NCBI RefSeq assembly: GCF_021462225.1
Contig: NC_061800.1
Span: 7,075,814 to 7,139,813, forward strand
Source of the DNA: Girardinichthys multiradiatus
Lineage: Eukaryota; Chordata; Actinopteri; Cyprinodontiformes; Goodeidae
Length of the DNA: 64,000 nucleotides
Reading direction: 5' to 3'
The notes under the pieces are model-generated. The model was not told where the DNA came from. It saw nothing but the letters and a program-made list of their open reading frames with translations, and searched no databases. Positions 43,565 to 54,765 of the stretch are shown piece after piece. Numbering within the stretch: the stretch's first letter is position 1; the number at the start of each line of letters is the position of its first letter. Both the position numbers and the translations under genes were made by a program.

Positions 43565-44585
43565 TTATGTTTCATTTTCACAAAGCGGAAGGAAAACGAT
43601 GGTTTTCAAAATTGCTTGAAAAAAGTTTACTGGTGTGCTGTATTCAGCCCCCTTTAATCTGATACCCCTTAATAAAATCCATAGCAACCAATTGCCTTCA
43701 GAAGTCATCAGATTAGTCAACAGGCCTCCTGTGTGTGATATAATCTCAGTATCAACACAGCTGTTATGTGAAGACTTCAAAGTTTCTGTTTTTTTGCTAG
43801 GTTGTTCGTCATGTTCTGTACCAACAGAACAAACAAACTGCTTGGTGAGTCTGGTTGATTCTACTATGTCATGTCTATTCATTTAAAGGATCAATAACCC
43901 AAATATTAAGGCAACAAAGAGGACAGGCTGCAACAATTACCCCCAGCCCTTGAGTCAGGGGTTTGTTAAAGAACATCGGTGAACAAATAGAATCATAAAG
44001 AGCAAGGAAGACAGCAGACAGGTCAAGGAGACAGTTGTGGAGAAGTTTAAAACAGGGTTAGGTTATAAAACAAAATCTCAAGCTTTGAACATCTTACAGA
44101 GCACCTCTACCTGGACATGGGCTTCCATCTAACTGACACGCTGGGCAAGAAGAAAATTTTTCAGAGAAGCAGTTAAGAGGCCAATGGGAACTCTGGGGGA
44201 GCTCCAAAGCTCAAGTAGGAAAATGTTTTGACAAGTTTCAATGTAAACTCCACAAATTTGACTGGTGTGGAAGAACAGCAACATGAAAAGTCTTTATAGT
44301 TTTCCAAAGGAATGTGGAAGGTGATCTGATCAGATGTGACCAAAATCAAACATTTTGGTATACATGAAAATCTCACATTTTGGCAGAAAACTAACGCCTC
44401 TCATTCGTCTGAATACACCATCCCCATTTTGAAACATGGTGGTGGTAGTATCATACTGTGGGGATTATTTTCTTCAGCAGGGATAAGGAAGATTATCTGA
44501 GTTAGACAGTTCTGCAAAGTATTAACACGGGAGAGCTGAACACAAATGAATGGCACACTTTTCAGATTTTTCTTAAAAATATATT
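43565..44585 (+). mobile_element. Decayed Tc1-like transposon
   Basis: Shows GTATTCAGCCCCCTTTAATC, CAACCAATTGCCTTCAGAAG, GGGTTTGTTAAAGAACATCG, a remnant of the GACCAAAATCAAACATTTTG block (44339-44358) and TTTTGAAACATGGTGGTGGT (44429-44448, K-H-G-G-G-like), ending near AATGGCACACTTTTCAGATT. Same family as 21715 and 40070. No intact frame. Confidence 0.6.
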
Positions 44586-45217
44586 GTGAGGACCTTAATA
44601 TTTGACATACAGTCCGTCAGGTGCAGTTTTGATTTTGATTTCTTTATTGATTTTGATGCACAGCACTTTCTTAGGCTATCAGAGAATGGTCTGAAAGAGA
44701 CAATATCCACTGTGTAGCAGCTGTGTGGAGAAAACAGTTTTGTTGATGTCAGAGGAAAATGGGTAGACTAGTTTCAGTTGAAAGAAAGAATACATTAGCA
44801 CAAATTACCACTTATCACAACCAAGGTTTATGTTATGTCAATGGGGATTATAGATGAAACTTTGAAGCAGATGGGCTACATTAGCAGAAAAACACACAGT
44901 GCCAGTCAAATAGGCTTAGAACATGAAACTGAGGCAAACCTTCAAAACAGATTACCAAAACTGGTCATGGTTCAAATCGAGGCCCATTGGAAAAACATTT
45001 GGAAAATTTTTAATTTGCTGCAACAGTCAGATGGTAGGACCAGAGCTTTGCATTAACATTGTGAAAGCACGGATCCTCCCTAACATTTCAGGCTGATGGT
45101 GGTGGTATATTGCTATAGGGTGTATTTTCTTGGGACACTTTGGACCCCTAAGCACCAACTAAGCAGTGTTTAAATGCCACCGCCTACCTTGTTGTTGACC
45201 AAGCCCATCCCTTTATA

Positions 45218-46322
45218 CAGTGCCTTGCGAAAGTACTCGGCCCCCTTGAACTGGTCAACCTCTTGCCACATTTCAGGCTTCAAACATAAAGATATAAAAT
45301 TCAAATTTTTGTGAAGAATCAACAACAAGTGGGACACAATCGTGAAGTGGAATGACATTTATTGGATGTGTCAAACTTTTTTAACATAAAAAACTGAAAA
45401 GTGGGGCGTGCAATATTATTCGGCCCCCTTGCGTTAATACTTTGTAGCGCCACCCTTTGCTGCAATCACAGCTGCAAGTCTCTTGGGGTTTGTCTCTATC
45501 AGTTTTGCACACCGAGAGACTGAAATTCTGGCCCATTCTTCCTTGCAAAACAGCTGGAGCTCAATGAGGTTGGACGGAGAACGTTCATGAACAGCAGTCT
45601 TCAGCTCTTTCCACAGATTCTCGATTGGATTCAGGGCTGGACTTTGGCTTGGCCATTCCAACACCTGGATACGTTTATTTGTGAACCATTCCATTGTAGA
45701 TTTGGCTTTATGTTTTGGATCATTGTCTTGTTGGAAGATAAATCTCCGTCCCAGTCTCAGGTCTCTTGCAGACTCCAACATGTTTTCTTCCAGAATGGTC
45801 CTGTATTTGGCCCCATCCATCTTCCCATCAATTTTGACCATCTTTCCTGTCCCTGCTGACGAAAAGCAGGCCCAAATCATGATGCTGCCACCACCATGTT
45901 TGACAGTGGGGATGGTGTGTTCAGGGTGATGAGCTGTGTTGCTTTTACACCAAACAAATCGTTTTGCATTGTGGCCAAACAGTTTGATTTTGGTTTCATC
46001 TGACCAGAGCACCTTCTTCCACATGTTTGGTGTGTCATTTGGGAACACATTGGATCATTCAGAGATCCTCACTGAACCTCTGGAGTGAGTTTGCTGCACT
46101 GAAAGTAAAGGGGCCGAATTATATTGCACACCTGACTTTTCAGTTTTTTATTTGTTAAAACAGTTTGACACATCCAATAAATGTCATTCCACTTCACGAT
46201 TGTGTCCCACTTGTTGTTGATTCTTCACAAAAAATTAGAATTTTATATCTTTATGTTTGAAGCCTGAAATGTGGCAAGAGGTTGACTAGTTCAAGGGGGC
46301 CGAGTACTTTCGCAAGGCACTG
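45218..46322 (-). mobile_element. Tc1 family D, internally deleted, 1105 bp
   Basis: Ends CAGTGCCTTGCGAAAGTACT and inverse, flanked by TA (45216-45217, 46323-46324). The long inverted repeats extend through the CATTTCAGGCTTCAAACATA block (45269-45288), mirrored at 46245-46270. Between the right repeat and the transposase about 600 bp expected for the DNA-binding half is absent. Inserted into an older Tc1. Confidence 0.9.
45434..46048 (-). pseudogene. Tc1 family D transposase, catalytic half only, open frame
   Basis: 204 codons open from MFPNDTPNMWKKVLWSDETK to the AKGGATKY C-terminus. The triad is retained: Asp in LWSDETK, Asp in FQQDNDPKH, Glu in NPIENLWKEL. SPALNPIE replaces the usual SPDLNPIE. 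The N-terminal paired-like DNA-binding domains (about 120 residues) are missing through deletion, so the encoded protein could not recognise the transposon ends by itself. A persistent open catalytic domain could reflect youth rather than function. Confidence 0.8.
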
Positions 46323-46849
46323 TAACAATGTATCAATCTTCTGGTGGCTACCTCCAGGAGGATATTAGACAACATCACAAAGTTCAAATCATTTTCAACT
46401 GGTTTTTTAACTTAACCATGAGTTCACTGTACTCCAATGACCCGCACAACCACTAGAGCTCAATCAAATAGAGCAGCTTTAGGATGTGGTGGAAAGGAAG
46501 ATTCACCAATAGACTCAATAGACTACGAATCAGTCGGGTATAAGAAGCTTCCTTAAGTTATGAAGAAAAGTGTTAGCGCATACCAAACAACTTAGCAAAG
46601 AACCAGTTTAAAACTGGCACATTTTAATAGATGTATTTACTAAATAAATGTATTGATTTCATTTTGTAAATAGTTTAATTAAAGAGCTATTTGTCATGTT
46701 TTGATTTTGCAATCAAAATTCATAAAATACCAAAGAAAGCAGCTAAGTATTTACAAAGTTTGACTGTAAAATGCAGATGCAGATATTTGTGAATCCAGTG
46801 TAAATATCAGCAACCCAGGGGCTCTCTAGGTGGCAGACAGAAATGGTTA

Positions 46850-48186
46850 CAGGTCCTTCTCAAAACATTAGCATATTGTGATAAAGTTCATTATTTCCCA
46901 TAATGTCATGATGAAAATTTAACATTCATATATTTTAGATTTATTGCACACTAACTGAAATATTTCAGGTCTTTCATTGTCTTAATATGGATGATTTTGG
47001 CATACAGCTCATGAAAACCCAAAATTCCTATCTCACAAAATTAGCATATCATTAAAAGGGTCTCTAAACGAGCTATGTACCTAATCATCTGAATCAACGA
47101 GTTAACTCTAAACACCTGCAAAATATTCCTGAGGCCTTTAAAACTCCCAGCCTGGTTCATCACTCAAAACCCCAATCATGGGTAAGACTGCCGACCTGAC
47201 TGCTGTTCAGAAGGCCACTATTGACACCATCAATCAAGAGGGTAAGACACAGAAAGAAATTTCTGAACGAATAGGCAGTTCCCAGAGTGCTGTATCAAGG
47301 CACCTCAGTGGGAAGTCTGTGGGAAGGAAAAAGTGCGGCAGAAAACGCTGCACAATGAGAAGAGGTGACCGGACCCTGAGGAAGATTGTGGAGAAGGGCC
47401 GATTCCAGACCTTGAGGGACCTGCGGAACCAGTGGACTGAGTCTGGAGTAGAAACATCCAGAGCCACCGTGCACAGGCGTGTGCAGGAAATGGGCTACAG
47501 GTGCCGCATTCCCCAGTCCTGGGCTACAGAGAAGCAGCACTGGACTGTTGCTCAGTGGTCCAAAGTACTTTTTTCAGATGAAATGCTTTATGGAGATGAA
47601 GATTTCATTTTTCAGCATGACCTGGCACCTGCTCACAGTGCCAAAACCACTGGTAAATGGTTTACTGACCATGGTATCACTGTGCTCAATTGGCCTGCCA
47701 ACTCTCCTGACCTGAACCCCATAGAGAATCTGTGGGATATTGTGAAGAGAACGTTGAGAGACTCAAGACCCAACACTCTGGATGAGCTAAAGGCCGCTAT
47801 CGAAGCATCCTGGGCCTCCATAAGACCTCAGTGCCACAGGCTGATTTCCTCCATGCCACGCCGCATTGAAGCAGTCATTTCTGCAAAAGGATTCCCGACC
47901 AAGTATTGACTGCATAACTGTACATGATTATTTGAAGGTTGACGTTTTTTGTATTAAAAACACTTTTCTTTTATTGGTCGGATGAAATATGCTAATTGTG
48001 TGAGATAGGAATTTTGGGTTTTCATGAACTGTATGCCAAAATCATCCATATTAAGACAATAAAAGACCTGAAATATTTCAGTTAGTGTGCAATGAATCTA
48101 AAATACATGAATGTTAAATTTTCATCATTACATTATAGAAAATAATGAACTTTATCACAATATGCTAATTTTTTGAGAAGGACCTG
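46850..48186 (+). mobile_element. Tc1 family A, copy 4, internally deleted
   Basis: 1337 bp, flanked by TA (46848-46849, 48187-48188), with the family-A inverted repeats. Two internal deletions, both in frame, leave an open reading frame. Likely nonautonomous. Confidence 0.9.
47178..47909 (+). pseudogene. Tc1 family A transposase with two in-frame deletions (copy 4)
   Basis: 243 codons. The DNA-binding half is complete (MGKTADLTAVQ, IVEKGRFQ, TSRATVHRRV). It lacks VKPLLNQKQRQKRL after CRIPQ, as does copy 3, and additionally about 75 residues between the first catalytic Asp (VLFSDE) and LYGDEDFIF. The second Asp (FQHDLAPAH) and the Glu (NPIENLW) are present, but the first Asp is now only a few residues from DEDF, so the catalytic fold cannot form. 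It could still bind ends and act as a competitor, which is inference. Confidence 0.85.
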
Positions 48187-48188
48187 TA

Positions 48189-49289
48189 GAGGAACTCAGG
48201 TGGGCAGTTACAGATGAGTCAATAATGAAAGGCAGGCACATGGATCACCACTTTGTTGAAGCTCTGATGGAGATTCTGGAGTGATTTAATGAAGTCATTG
48301 ATCCACATTTAGAAGTGGTTGTGGTTGCTTTCCAATCGTAGAAGGACTCTCCAGGGAGGTTTATGGATGTTGATGGTGCCTTTGTGGAGTGCTGGTACGT
48401 TATGGTGAGTACTTGCTCTGAGTTCTTTCTCTTACAGGTGCTGATCTCCAGTGGTGGCACAATGAGTGTGGTGGACAGGCAGCTAGATGGATGAGGTAAA
48501 AAAAACTACAACAACAGATTAATGTACAGTATTTTTCTTTATTTTTGCTGTGATTGTTTATATGACTGGAGAGACAAAATAAACGATGCCCTTCATAGGT
48601 GCAGGAAGAATTTGATGGTCTTTAGTTTATATGACAGATGTTTTTCCCCACGGGGTCTGGAACAGGAATCTGAGATGTGAGACTGGTCACCTGTACTTGT
48701 ACTCCAGTCCTGTAATTACCCACAGTAAGACACTGCTAAAGTTTGAGCTCAGGGTCAGGATAATGCATCAGCAGAGAGGGATTTGCTCTGTCCTCCAGCA
48801 GTTTTCTGTATCTGTAGTGGGTACATTTAACTTTGCTGAACAGGGAGGGAATATTTGTACAAGCAGTAAGTTTTGCAGTACCTCTGATATGGTCTACATC
48901 ACATATGATACTTACAGTACAGAAAAGGACCTGTTAATGGAACCCTGTTTTTATGTGGATTATAATTTCTAAATTAGTTAATGTACATTACCAATGATAT
49001 AAAAAGATTTATATTACCACAGACTGCTTCACATTCCGCAGCAGCCAATCCGTGCGTTTTCGAGGCATCCTCTTAAATCTAAGTTCTGCAGAATGAGTGA
49101 AACAGATTTGAGATCCCACTCTGATGCTACAGCAGAATGTCTAACACTATTTAATCTAACATAAAATATCAAACTTTGAAATGCTGTGAGGTTTGTTTTC
49201 GATTATTGGTTTGTGCTTAGTTGTTTCAGGTCAGAGACTTTTCTCACAGCTCAGAACACATTTTCTGCATCATATGTTAAATGCTGACA
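48189..49289. other. Intergenic, no recognised feature
   Basis: Moderately AT-rich sequence. The open frames, the longest 113 codons at 48631-48972, show no recognisable domain and no splice context that I trust. Confidence 0.35.
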
Positions 49290-49970
49290 TAACAGCAAAT
49301 AAAGCAAAATTCGAGAGTAGTAGGAGAATATAGCAGAGTAAGAAAAATTAATTATGTCCTCCAGCAGTCTAAGCCTATAGCAGCATAACTACAGAGATAG
49401 CTCAGGATAACCTAAGCCACTCTAACTATAAGCTTTATCAAAAAGGAAAGTTTTAACCCTAGCCTTAAAAGTAGACAGGGTGCCTGTCTCACGGAACAAA
49501 ACCGGGAGCTGGTTCCACAGAAGAGGAGCTCAATAACTAAAGGATCTGCCTCCCATTCTACTTCTAGAGACTCTAGGAACCACCAGTAAACCCGCAGTCT
49601 GAGAACGAAGTGCTCTGTTAGGAACATATGGAACAATCAGATTTCTAATATATCATTGAGCTTCTTTTTATGTATAAAATATATTTTATCTTCTGGATTT
49701 AACAGGGAGCCAATGAAGGGAAGCTAAAATAGAAGAAATATGATCTCTGTTTACAATTTTAATCAGAACTCTTGCTGCAGTGTTTTGGATCAGCTGAAGG
49801 CTAATTTATGGACATTCTGTTAGTGAAAAATGACAACAGTCTAGCAACAAATGCATGGACTAGTTTTTCAACGTCACTTCTGAACCAGATATTTCTAATT
49901 TTGGCAGTATTCCAGAGGTAAAAGAAAGAAATCCTATTATTAAATATGGGATTTAAATTACATCAGAGAC
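49290..49970 (-). mobile_element. L2-clade LINE fragment, copy near 49.6 kb
   Basis: Reverse-oriented C-terminal RT region and start of the 3' UTR: CTAACTATAAGCTTTATCAA, GAACCACCAGTAAACC, TTTTGGATCAGCTGAAGG, ending near AAATATGGGATTTAAATTA. Frameshifted. Its content overlaps that of 51125-52330, so it is a separate insertion. Confidence 0.75.
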
Positions 49971-50754
49971 CTCAGGAACATGGACACGAGGTGGTGGCAG
50001 GAGCGAAGGTGGCCAGCTTATGGCGGTGCCCGAGCACATTCTAACCAAAGGAAATGTTACAGATATAACAGAACTAAAGTCCACTGTAAACAGAATAAGC
50101 AAGAAACTGGTAAAGAAGGAATGAACTTATGACGGACCACCTGGAGAACATAAACAATAACAATCCGAGGCAAGACCCAGATCAAACATCTCAAGCATCT
50201 ACAAATCATGACAGAAATGCTGTCTTTTGTCCTTCTTTGGCCATTCTTTTCATGTTTTAGACTAACACTGTGTAATATGCTGTCCTGGTCAGGTATGATT
50301 AATGGATAATGAGTAAAAAATCCGCCAAAGTCTAACTAAAATCATTAAGACCTTAGGAGGCCAGGAGAAACCCTGATGTGAACACCATTTTATTTTTTTT
50401 AAAGGTCTGCTTCCTTCAAAAGGTAAATTAGGGGTGGTATAGACCTTTAGCACAGTATTGTTTGTTATTTTACCCTCGGAAAGAGTCTCTGATGTTTTTA
50501 ATCAGCATGTGAAAAGAACTTAGTAGAGTTTTGGCAGGTCTTTAATGTTTGAATAGGGAATTCCGCTGTCAGGCTTTGGAATAACATTCTATTCATGCAA
50601 AGCTATTGGTGCAAGTAACTCCTAGAGTAACCATCACTAATGAGCCAGACCTATAGACTCTCAGACATTTACTGTGCCTGTTCAATTGTGAAAGTCCTTC
50701 TCAAATCACCTATACAGAAAATCTAGATACAAAGATAAACACTATGTAGTGTAT
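49971..50754. other. Unrecognised sequence between LINE fragments
   Basis: Contains a short GC-richer segment (49980-50040) that may be further LINE-derived. No coding feature identified. Confidence 0.3.
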
Positions 50755-50761
50755 AGATACA

Positions 50762-51120
50762 CTATATTGCCAAATGTATTGGTTCACTTGCCTTTATACC
50801 AGTGGCGGATGCTGGTCTTTCAAGGAGGGGAAGCTCAATTTCAAGATCGCTGATTCGCTTATTTCACTGTCAATCAAAAAAGGATTCAGCCTCAGACAGA
50901 TCATCCAATCATCATGCAGAAGCTGAGTGTCCGGGTCAGCCAAGGCCAGCCCACTGCCCCATAGACCCCCAGAGACGCTGAGCGTCCGATGGGCAAAACA
51001 AAGCCCAGCATTTTTACTTTGCTATTGAACTCATTGTTTAAAGCGCTGTGAAGCTGCAGGAATGAATGAAAGGGCTATATATGGTCGCGCGCTTAACCTC
51101 TACCACCAGCACCGCGCCCA
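50762..51120. repeat. Mariner-type terminal fragment and adjoining repeat-like block
   Basis: After TA the sequence CACTATATTGCCAAATGTAT (50762-50781) looks like a Tc1/mariner inverted terminal repeat seen in fish. It is cut after about 45 bases, where CCAGTGGCGGATGCTGGTC begins, which resembles the end of another DNA transposon. Classification uncertain. Confidence 0.4.
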
Positions 51121-51124
51121 ATCC

Positions 51125-52330
51125 TTATAGGTTTATATGTGAGAAGGAGAATTTTAAATTCTATTCTGGATTTAACAGGGAGCCGATGAAGGGTCGCTAA
51201 AATAGGAGAAATATGATCTCTTCTTTTTAATTTTCATCAGAACTCTTGCTGCAGCATTTTGGATCAGCTGAAGGCTTTTAACTGCATTTTGTGGACATCC
51301 TGATAGTAAGGAATTACAATAGTCCAGCCTTGAAGTAACAAATGCATGGACCAGTTTTTCAGCATCACTACAAGAGAGGATATTTCTAATTTTGACAATG
51401 TTCCGGAGGTGAAAGAAGGAATTCATATTTAATATGGGATTTAAATGACATGTCCTGCTCAAAAATACCATCAAGGTGTTTTACTTTATTACCGGAGGTC
51501 AATTTAATGCCATCCAGGTTAAGTGATTGACTAAGCAGTTTCTTTTTCAAAGATTCTAGTCCAAAGACAACAACTGCTGTCTTGTCTGAATTTAGAAGCA
51601 GAAAATTTAAAGTTGTCCAAGTTTTTATGTCTCTAAGACATGGTTGTAGTCTATCTGACTGATTGGGCTCATCAGAATTTATGGATAAGTAAGGCTGAGT
51701 ATCATCAGCATAACAGTGAATGTTCATCCTATGCTGCCTGATAATTTCACGTATTGGAAACATGAAGAGAATTGGCCCCAGCACTGAACCCTGTGGTACT
51801 CCACAATTAATCCTGAGATTTAAAGATGATTTATCATTTACATGAACAAACTGGAATCTGTCAGACAAATAAGATTTAAACCAGACTAGCGCTGTTCCCC
51901 TGATCCCTACAGCATATTCCAGCCTTTCTAAGAGAATATTGGGATCGACTGTATCAAATGCAGCACTGAGATCTAACAGAACCAGTACAGACACAAGTCC
52001 ATTATCTGGGGCAATACGAATATCATTAGTGGCTTTCAGCAGAGGCGTTTCAGTGCTATGATGAGCTCTGAAACCTGACTGAAACTTTTCAAACAGATCA
52101 TTGCTGTGTAAATACTCACACATTTGATTAGCAACTATTTTCTCAAGAACTTTAGATAAAAATGGAAGATTGGATATAGCTTGGGATTGGGTCTAACATA
52201 CAAGTTGAAGGTTTAGATGCAGCTAATATTTTTGATAATTCAGGAAGCTCCACAGGATCAAAACAGTCCAAACACAGATCAGGTTCTACAGTTACTTCCA
52301 ATGTTGTCTCACTTGACAACTAAAGTAATC
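51125..52330 (-). mobile_element. L2-clade LINE fragment with reverse transcriptase
   Basis: Reverse-oriented, covering the RT palm to near its C-terminus; both 5' and 3' ends are missing. Better preserved than the copy at 25829 and collinear with it over the overlap. Confidence 0.85.
51172..52123 (-). pseudogene. L2-type reverse transcriptase, partial
   Basis: The open piece 52123-51386 begins MCEYLHSNDLFEKFQSGFRA and contains block A (VLLDLSAAFDTVDPNILLER), block B ([13 protein letters not shown]) and the catalytic HCYADDTQPYLSINSDEPNQ, so all three catalytic aspartates are present. A frameshift near 51430 moves the downstream FFHLRNIVKIRNIL...LDYCNSLLSGCPQNAVKSLQ region to another frame (51474-51172). 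The endonuclease domain is absent. TPLLKATND and other changes from consensus indicate decay. Confidence 0.82.
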
Positions 52331-52655
52331 ATATTCGGGAGTATGCCAGTGATTTTATATTTAATAGAATCAATTTTTATTTAAAAAGAATCCCATAAAG
52401 TCATTGCTGCTGAGAGCTGTCGCAACAGTAATGGCTTTAGACACAAACACTAGTGACCGCATGTCTGGTCCCTGTATGAGGACACAAAAACTAGGGACTA
52501 AAATATCTCAGACTGCTGAAAATGGGGTTATGTGTAACAGGCCTGTCAGGTGGTCTTAAAATGACTGTTGACCTATGGACAATACAATCCATGTTGGATG
52601 AAAAGAGTAAGAAAAACAAAGAAAAACAAAGAGCCATCCTCAAACTGTTCCCACA
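52331..52655. other. Short intergenic stretch
   Basis: No recognised feature. Confidence 0.3.
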
Positions 52656-52659
52656 AAGA

Positions 52660-53670
52660 GTTTTTTTTAAAGTTAAGACAAACTTTATTTAAAAGGTGAT
52701 TTTAAACACAGAAGATCGGCCATAAGGTGCCGTCCATGCTATTGCATTTTAACCCATTTATTAATGGTATTTTAAAGGTATGTGTTTGATTCTGATGATA
52801 AGCTATAAGCTTCTTTTGTTAGCTTTAACTTCTAACAGCTAAAACACGTGCTTGCCTGCTAAAGATGATTTACCCGAAAAGGTTGTTAATTTTCAATCTA
52901 GTAAAATAATATTCCCCTAAATCTTATTTTACTAAACTTGATGACTAACTAAACACCATTAAGCCTATTTCTCAAAGATTTGGTTCTTATTCAAAATAGT
53001 ATTTTTTTAAATATTATTTTAATAAATAAAGCCAGCTAATTAAACACCGTTGAGAATTGGTCATCCAGAAGGTTGGTTTTATTCAGCAAATCATTCTTTA
53101 AAATATTATTTTATTAAAATAATATTTTATCTGATCTTGCATTGTGAATGGTTATCTAAAGGTATACCAATTATTGAAGTTAAGTTAGTTCCAAGACTAA
53201 CTTAACTTCACTTCCAGATTCTTCAAGATAATCCTTGGTTCTCAAACATAAATAACATTGCATGGTAATGTTGCATCACTCTTTTGGTCATGGTTTTCAA
53301 CCTTCATTGATCAACTTGTTTATATGGTACATAGCTCATTAGTCTTCATTATTCTTTAATTCTGCTTGGTAGTTTAGTTGGATTGTTTTAGCATAGTAAA
53401 TTGTTTGTTGATTGAAATATGTTTGACTTGAGTTTACTTATTTTTGTTCATTAATTCTTGTATTATAAGAAATTGTGTAAATTCATTCCATGTGTGTGCA
53501 GAGTTTTGCTGTTCAATAATGTCAGAGCTTGGCTCATCCCTTTCAATTTTGTCCTAATACCACCGCCTTATTGGGCTGGTATTCACAGGACAACCCTTAA
53601 CAGACTGAAATATTATTTAATAAAATATTAAAGTATTAATATTTAATATTAAATATTATATTCATGTTCA
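52660..53670 (+). repeat. Unclassified AT-rich dispersed repeat, copy 3
   Basis: Same block order as the copies at 4600 and 6400: TTTAAAGTTAAGACAAACTT, TTTTAAAGGTATGTG, ATTATTTTATTAAAATAATA, TTCAAGATAATCCTTGGTTC, GCATGGTAATGTTGCATCAC, GCTGGTATTCACAGGACAAC and the ATTAAATATTA tail. It lacks the first ~250 bases of copy 2. Confidence 0.7.
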
Positions 53671-54649
53671 TAATTACATTTGTATTTGATTATGTTCTTT
53701 TTTGGTTTTATTGTTGTGTTGGTATAACAAATGTATAATCTACAGAGCAAGATATCAAAAATACAGATTAAAATATTACAATCATATATTGCTGGACTAC
53801 ACTGAGCATGCGCAGTGATGACGTCAGATGAGTGATATTATAGAACGGATGCAAATGCAGCCATTCTGCCAGCAAAGTCGTTCTTGCCATTTCACATAAC
53901 GTCATTCAGTACATCTTTATAAGGATCGACATAATTACATTCACAACTGTTTTATAAAACGAATTCAATGGCAAGCTAATGTGTTTTTGTTTGCACATAT
54001 GCAAATGTGCTAGTGCTACGTCAGTTCCACTTGATTTCATACACTCGTCACTTCCTGATGTGTACACAAGGGCATATAAGTAGACGCCCCATCGAATGCT
54101 GAACAGCGTTCTGACGTCGCTGCCATTTTTGTGTTAAGTTGGAGAGCCAAATTGCCTCTTATATGTGCAGCATGAAACTGTTTGAACCGTTTAGGTGTCC
54201 AAACCAAATCATGGAGAGCTGGGATTTTTGGAAGAGTTCTTACAAACATTCTGACTTTATTCTTTTAATTTAAAAAAAAAAAAAAAATCTCTTAGCCTGG
54301 CCCTAATTCTCCATCATACCTACAAAAATAAGTGTGTGTATGAATAAAAAAAGTGAGGCATTAACGTAAATCTCTGTTAAAATGTGCTTTCTAAATAAAG
54401 TCCCTTTATTTGTATTAGTTCACATTGCAGCCTTGCCTCCAGCAATATGGCGGACACATGGTTACGTCTCAGCAGTGGGCCAACCCAGTCAAAGAGGCGT
54501 CTACTAATTAATGTCTATGTGCAAGGAAGCGTGGAACAATGCCCACACAGTAAGAACACCCACACAGCTGCTGCAGTTATATCTTATTGGGACATGGTGA
54601 CAGTTTCAACAAATACATAAAAAATATGTTTTTACAAAAGTTACCTACT
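53671..54649. other. Intergenic, no recognised feature
   Basis: AT-rich with an A15 run at about 54274-54288. No gene recognised; the 70-codon minus-strand frame at 54037-54249 has no known domain. Confidence 0.35.
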
Positions 54650-54654
54650 GCAGC

Positions 54655-54765
54655 TGTAAATGCATAAATGCAAAGCCGAGCTGTTTCCAATCAGAAGATT
54701 GTTGGTTCAATGCCAGCTATGCTAAAGTATCCTTCGGCATGACACTGAACCCTCCTTCTGATTAT
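54655..54765 (+). mobile_element. Short tRNA-derived SINE-like fragment
   Basis: AAATGCAAAGCCGAGCTGTT, then a B-box-like GGTTCAATGCC (54704-54714) and TATCCTTCGGCATGACACTG-type sequence match a second common fish SINE layout. Isolated copy, so classification is tentative. Confidence 0.45.

Larger units (their letters stand above)
44790..46640 (+). mobile_element. Old Tc1-like transposon interrupted by a younger Tc1
   Basis: The left part 44830-45217 retains decayed transposase codons: AAGCAGATGGGCTACATTAG, GGCTGATGGTGGTGGTATAT and GACCAAGCCCATCCCTTTAT. The right part 46323-46620 continues directly with ATCTTCTGGTGGCTACCTCC, ATGAGTTCACTGTACTCCAA and GGATGTGGTGGAAAGGAAGA (L-W-D-V-V-E-like). 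The younger element duplicated a TA in between. Inactive. Confidence 0.65.
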
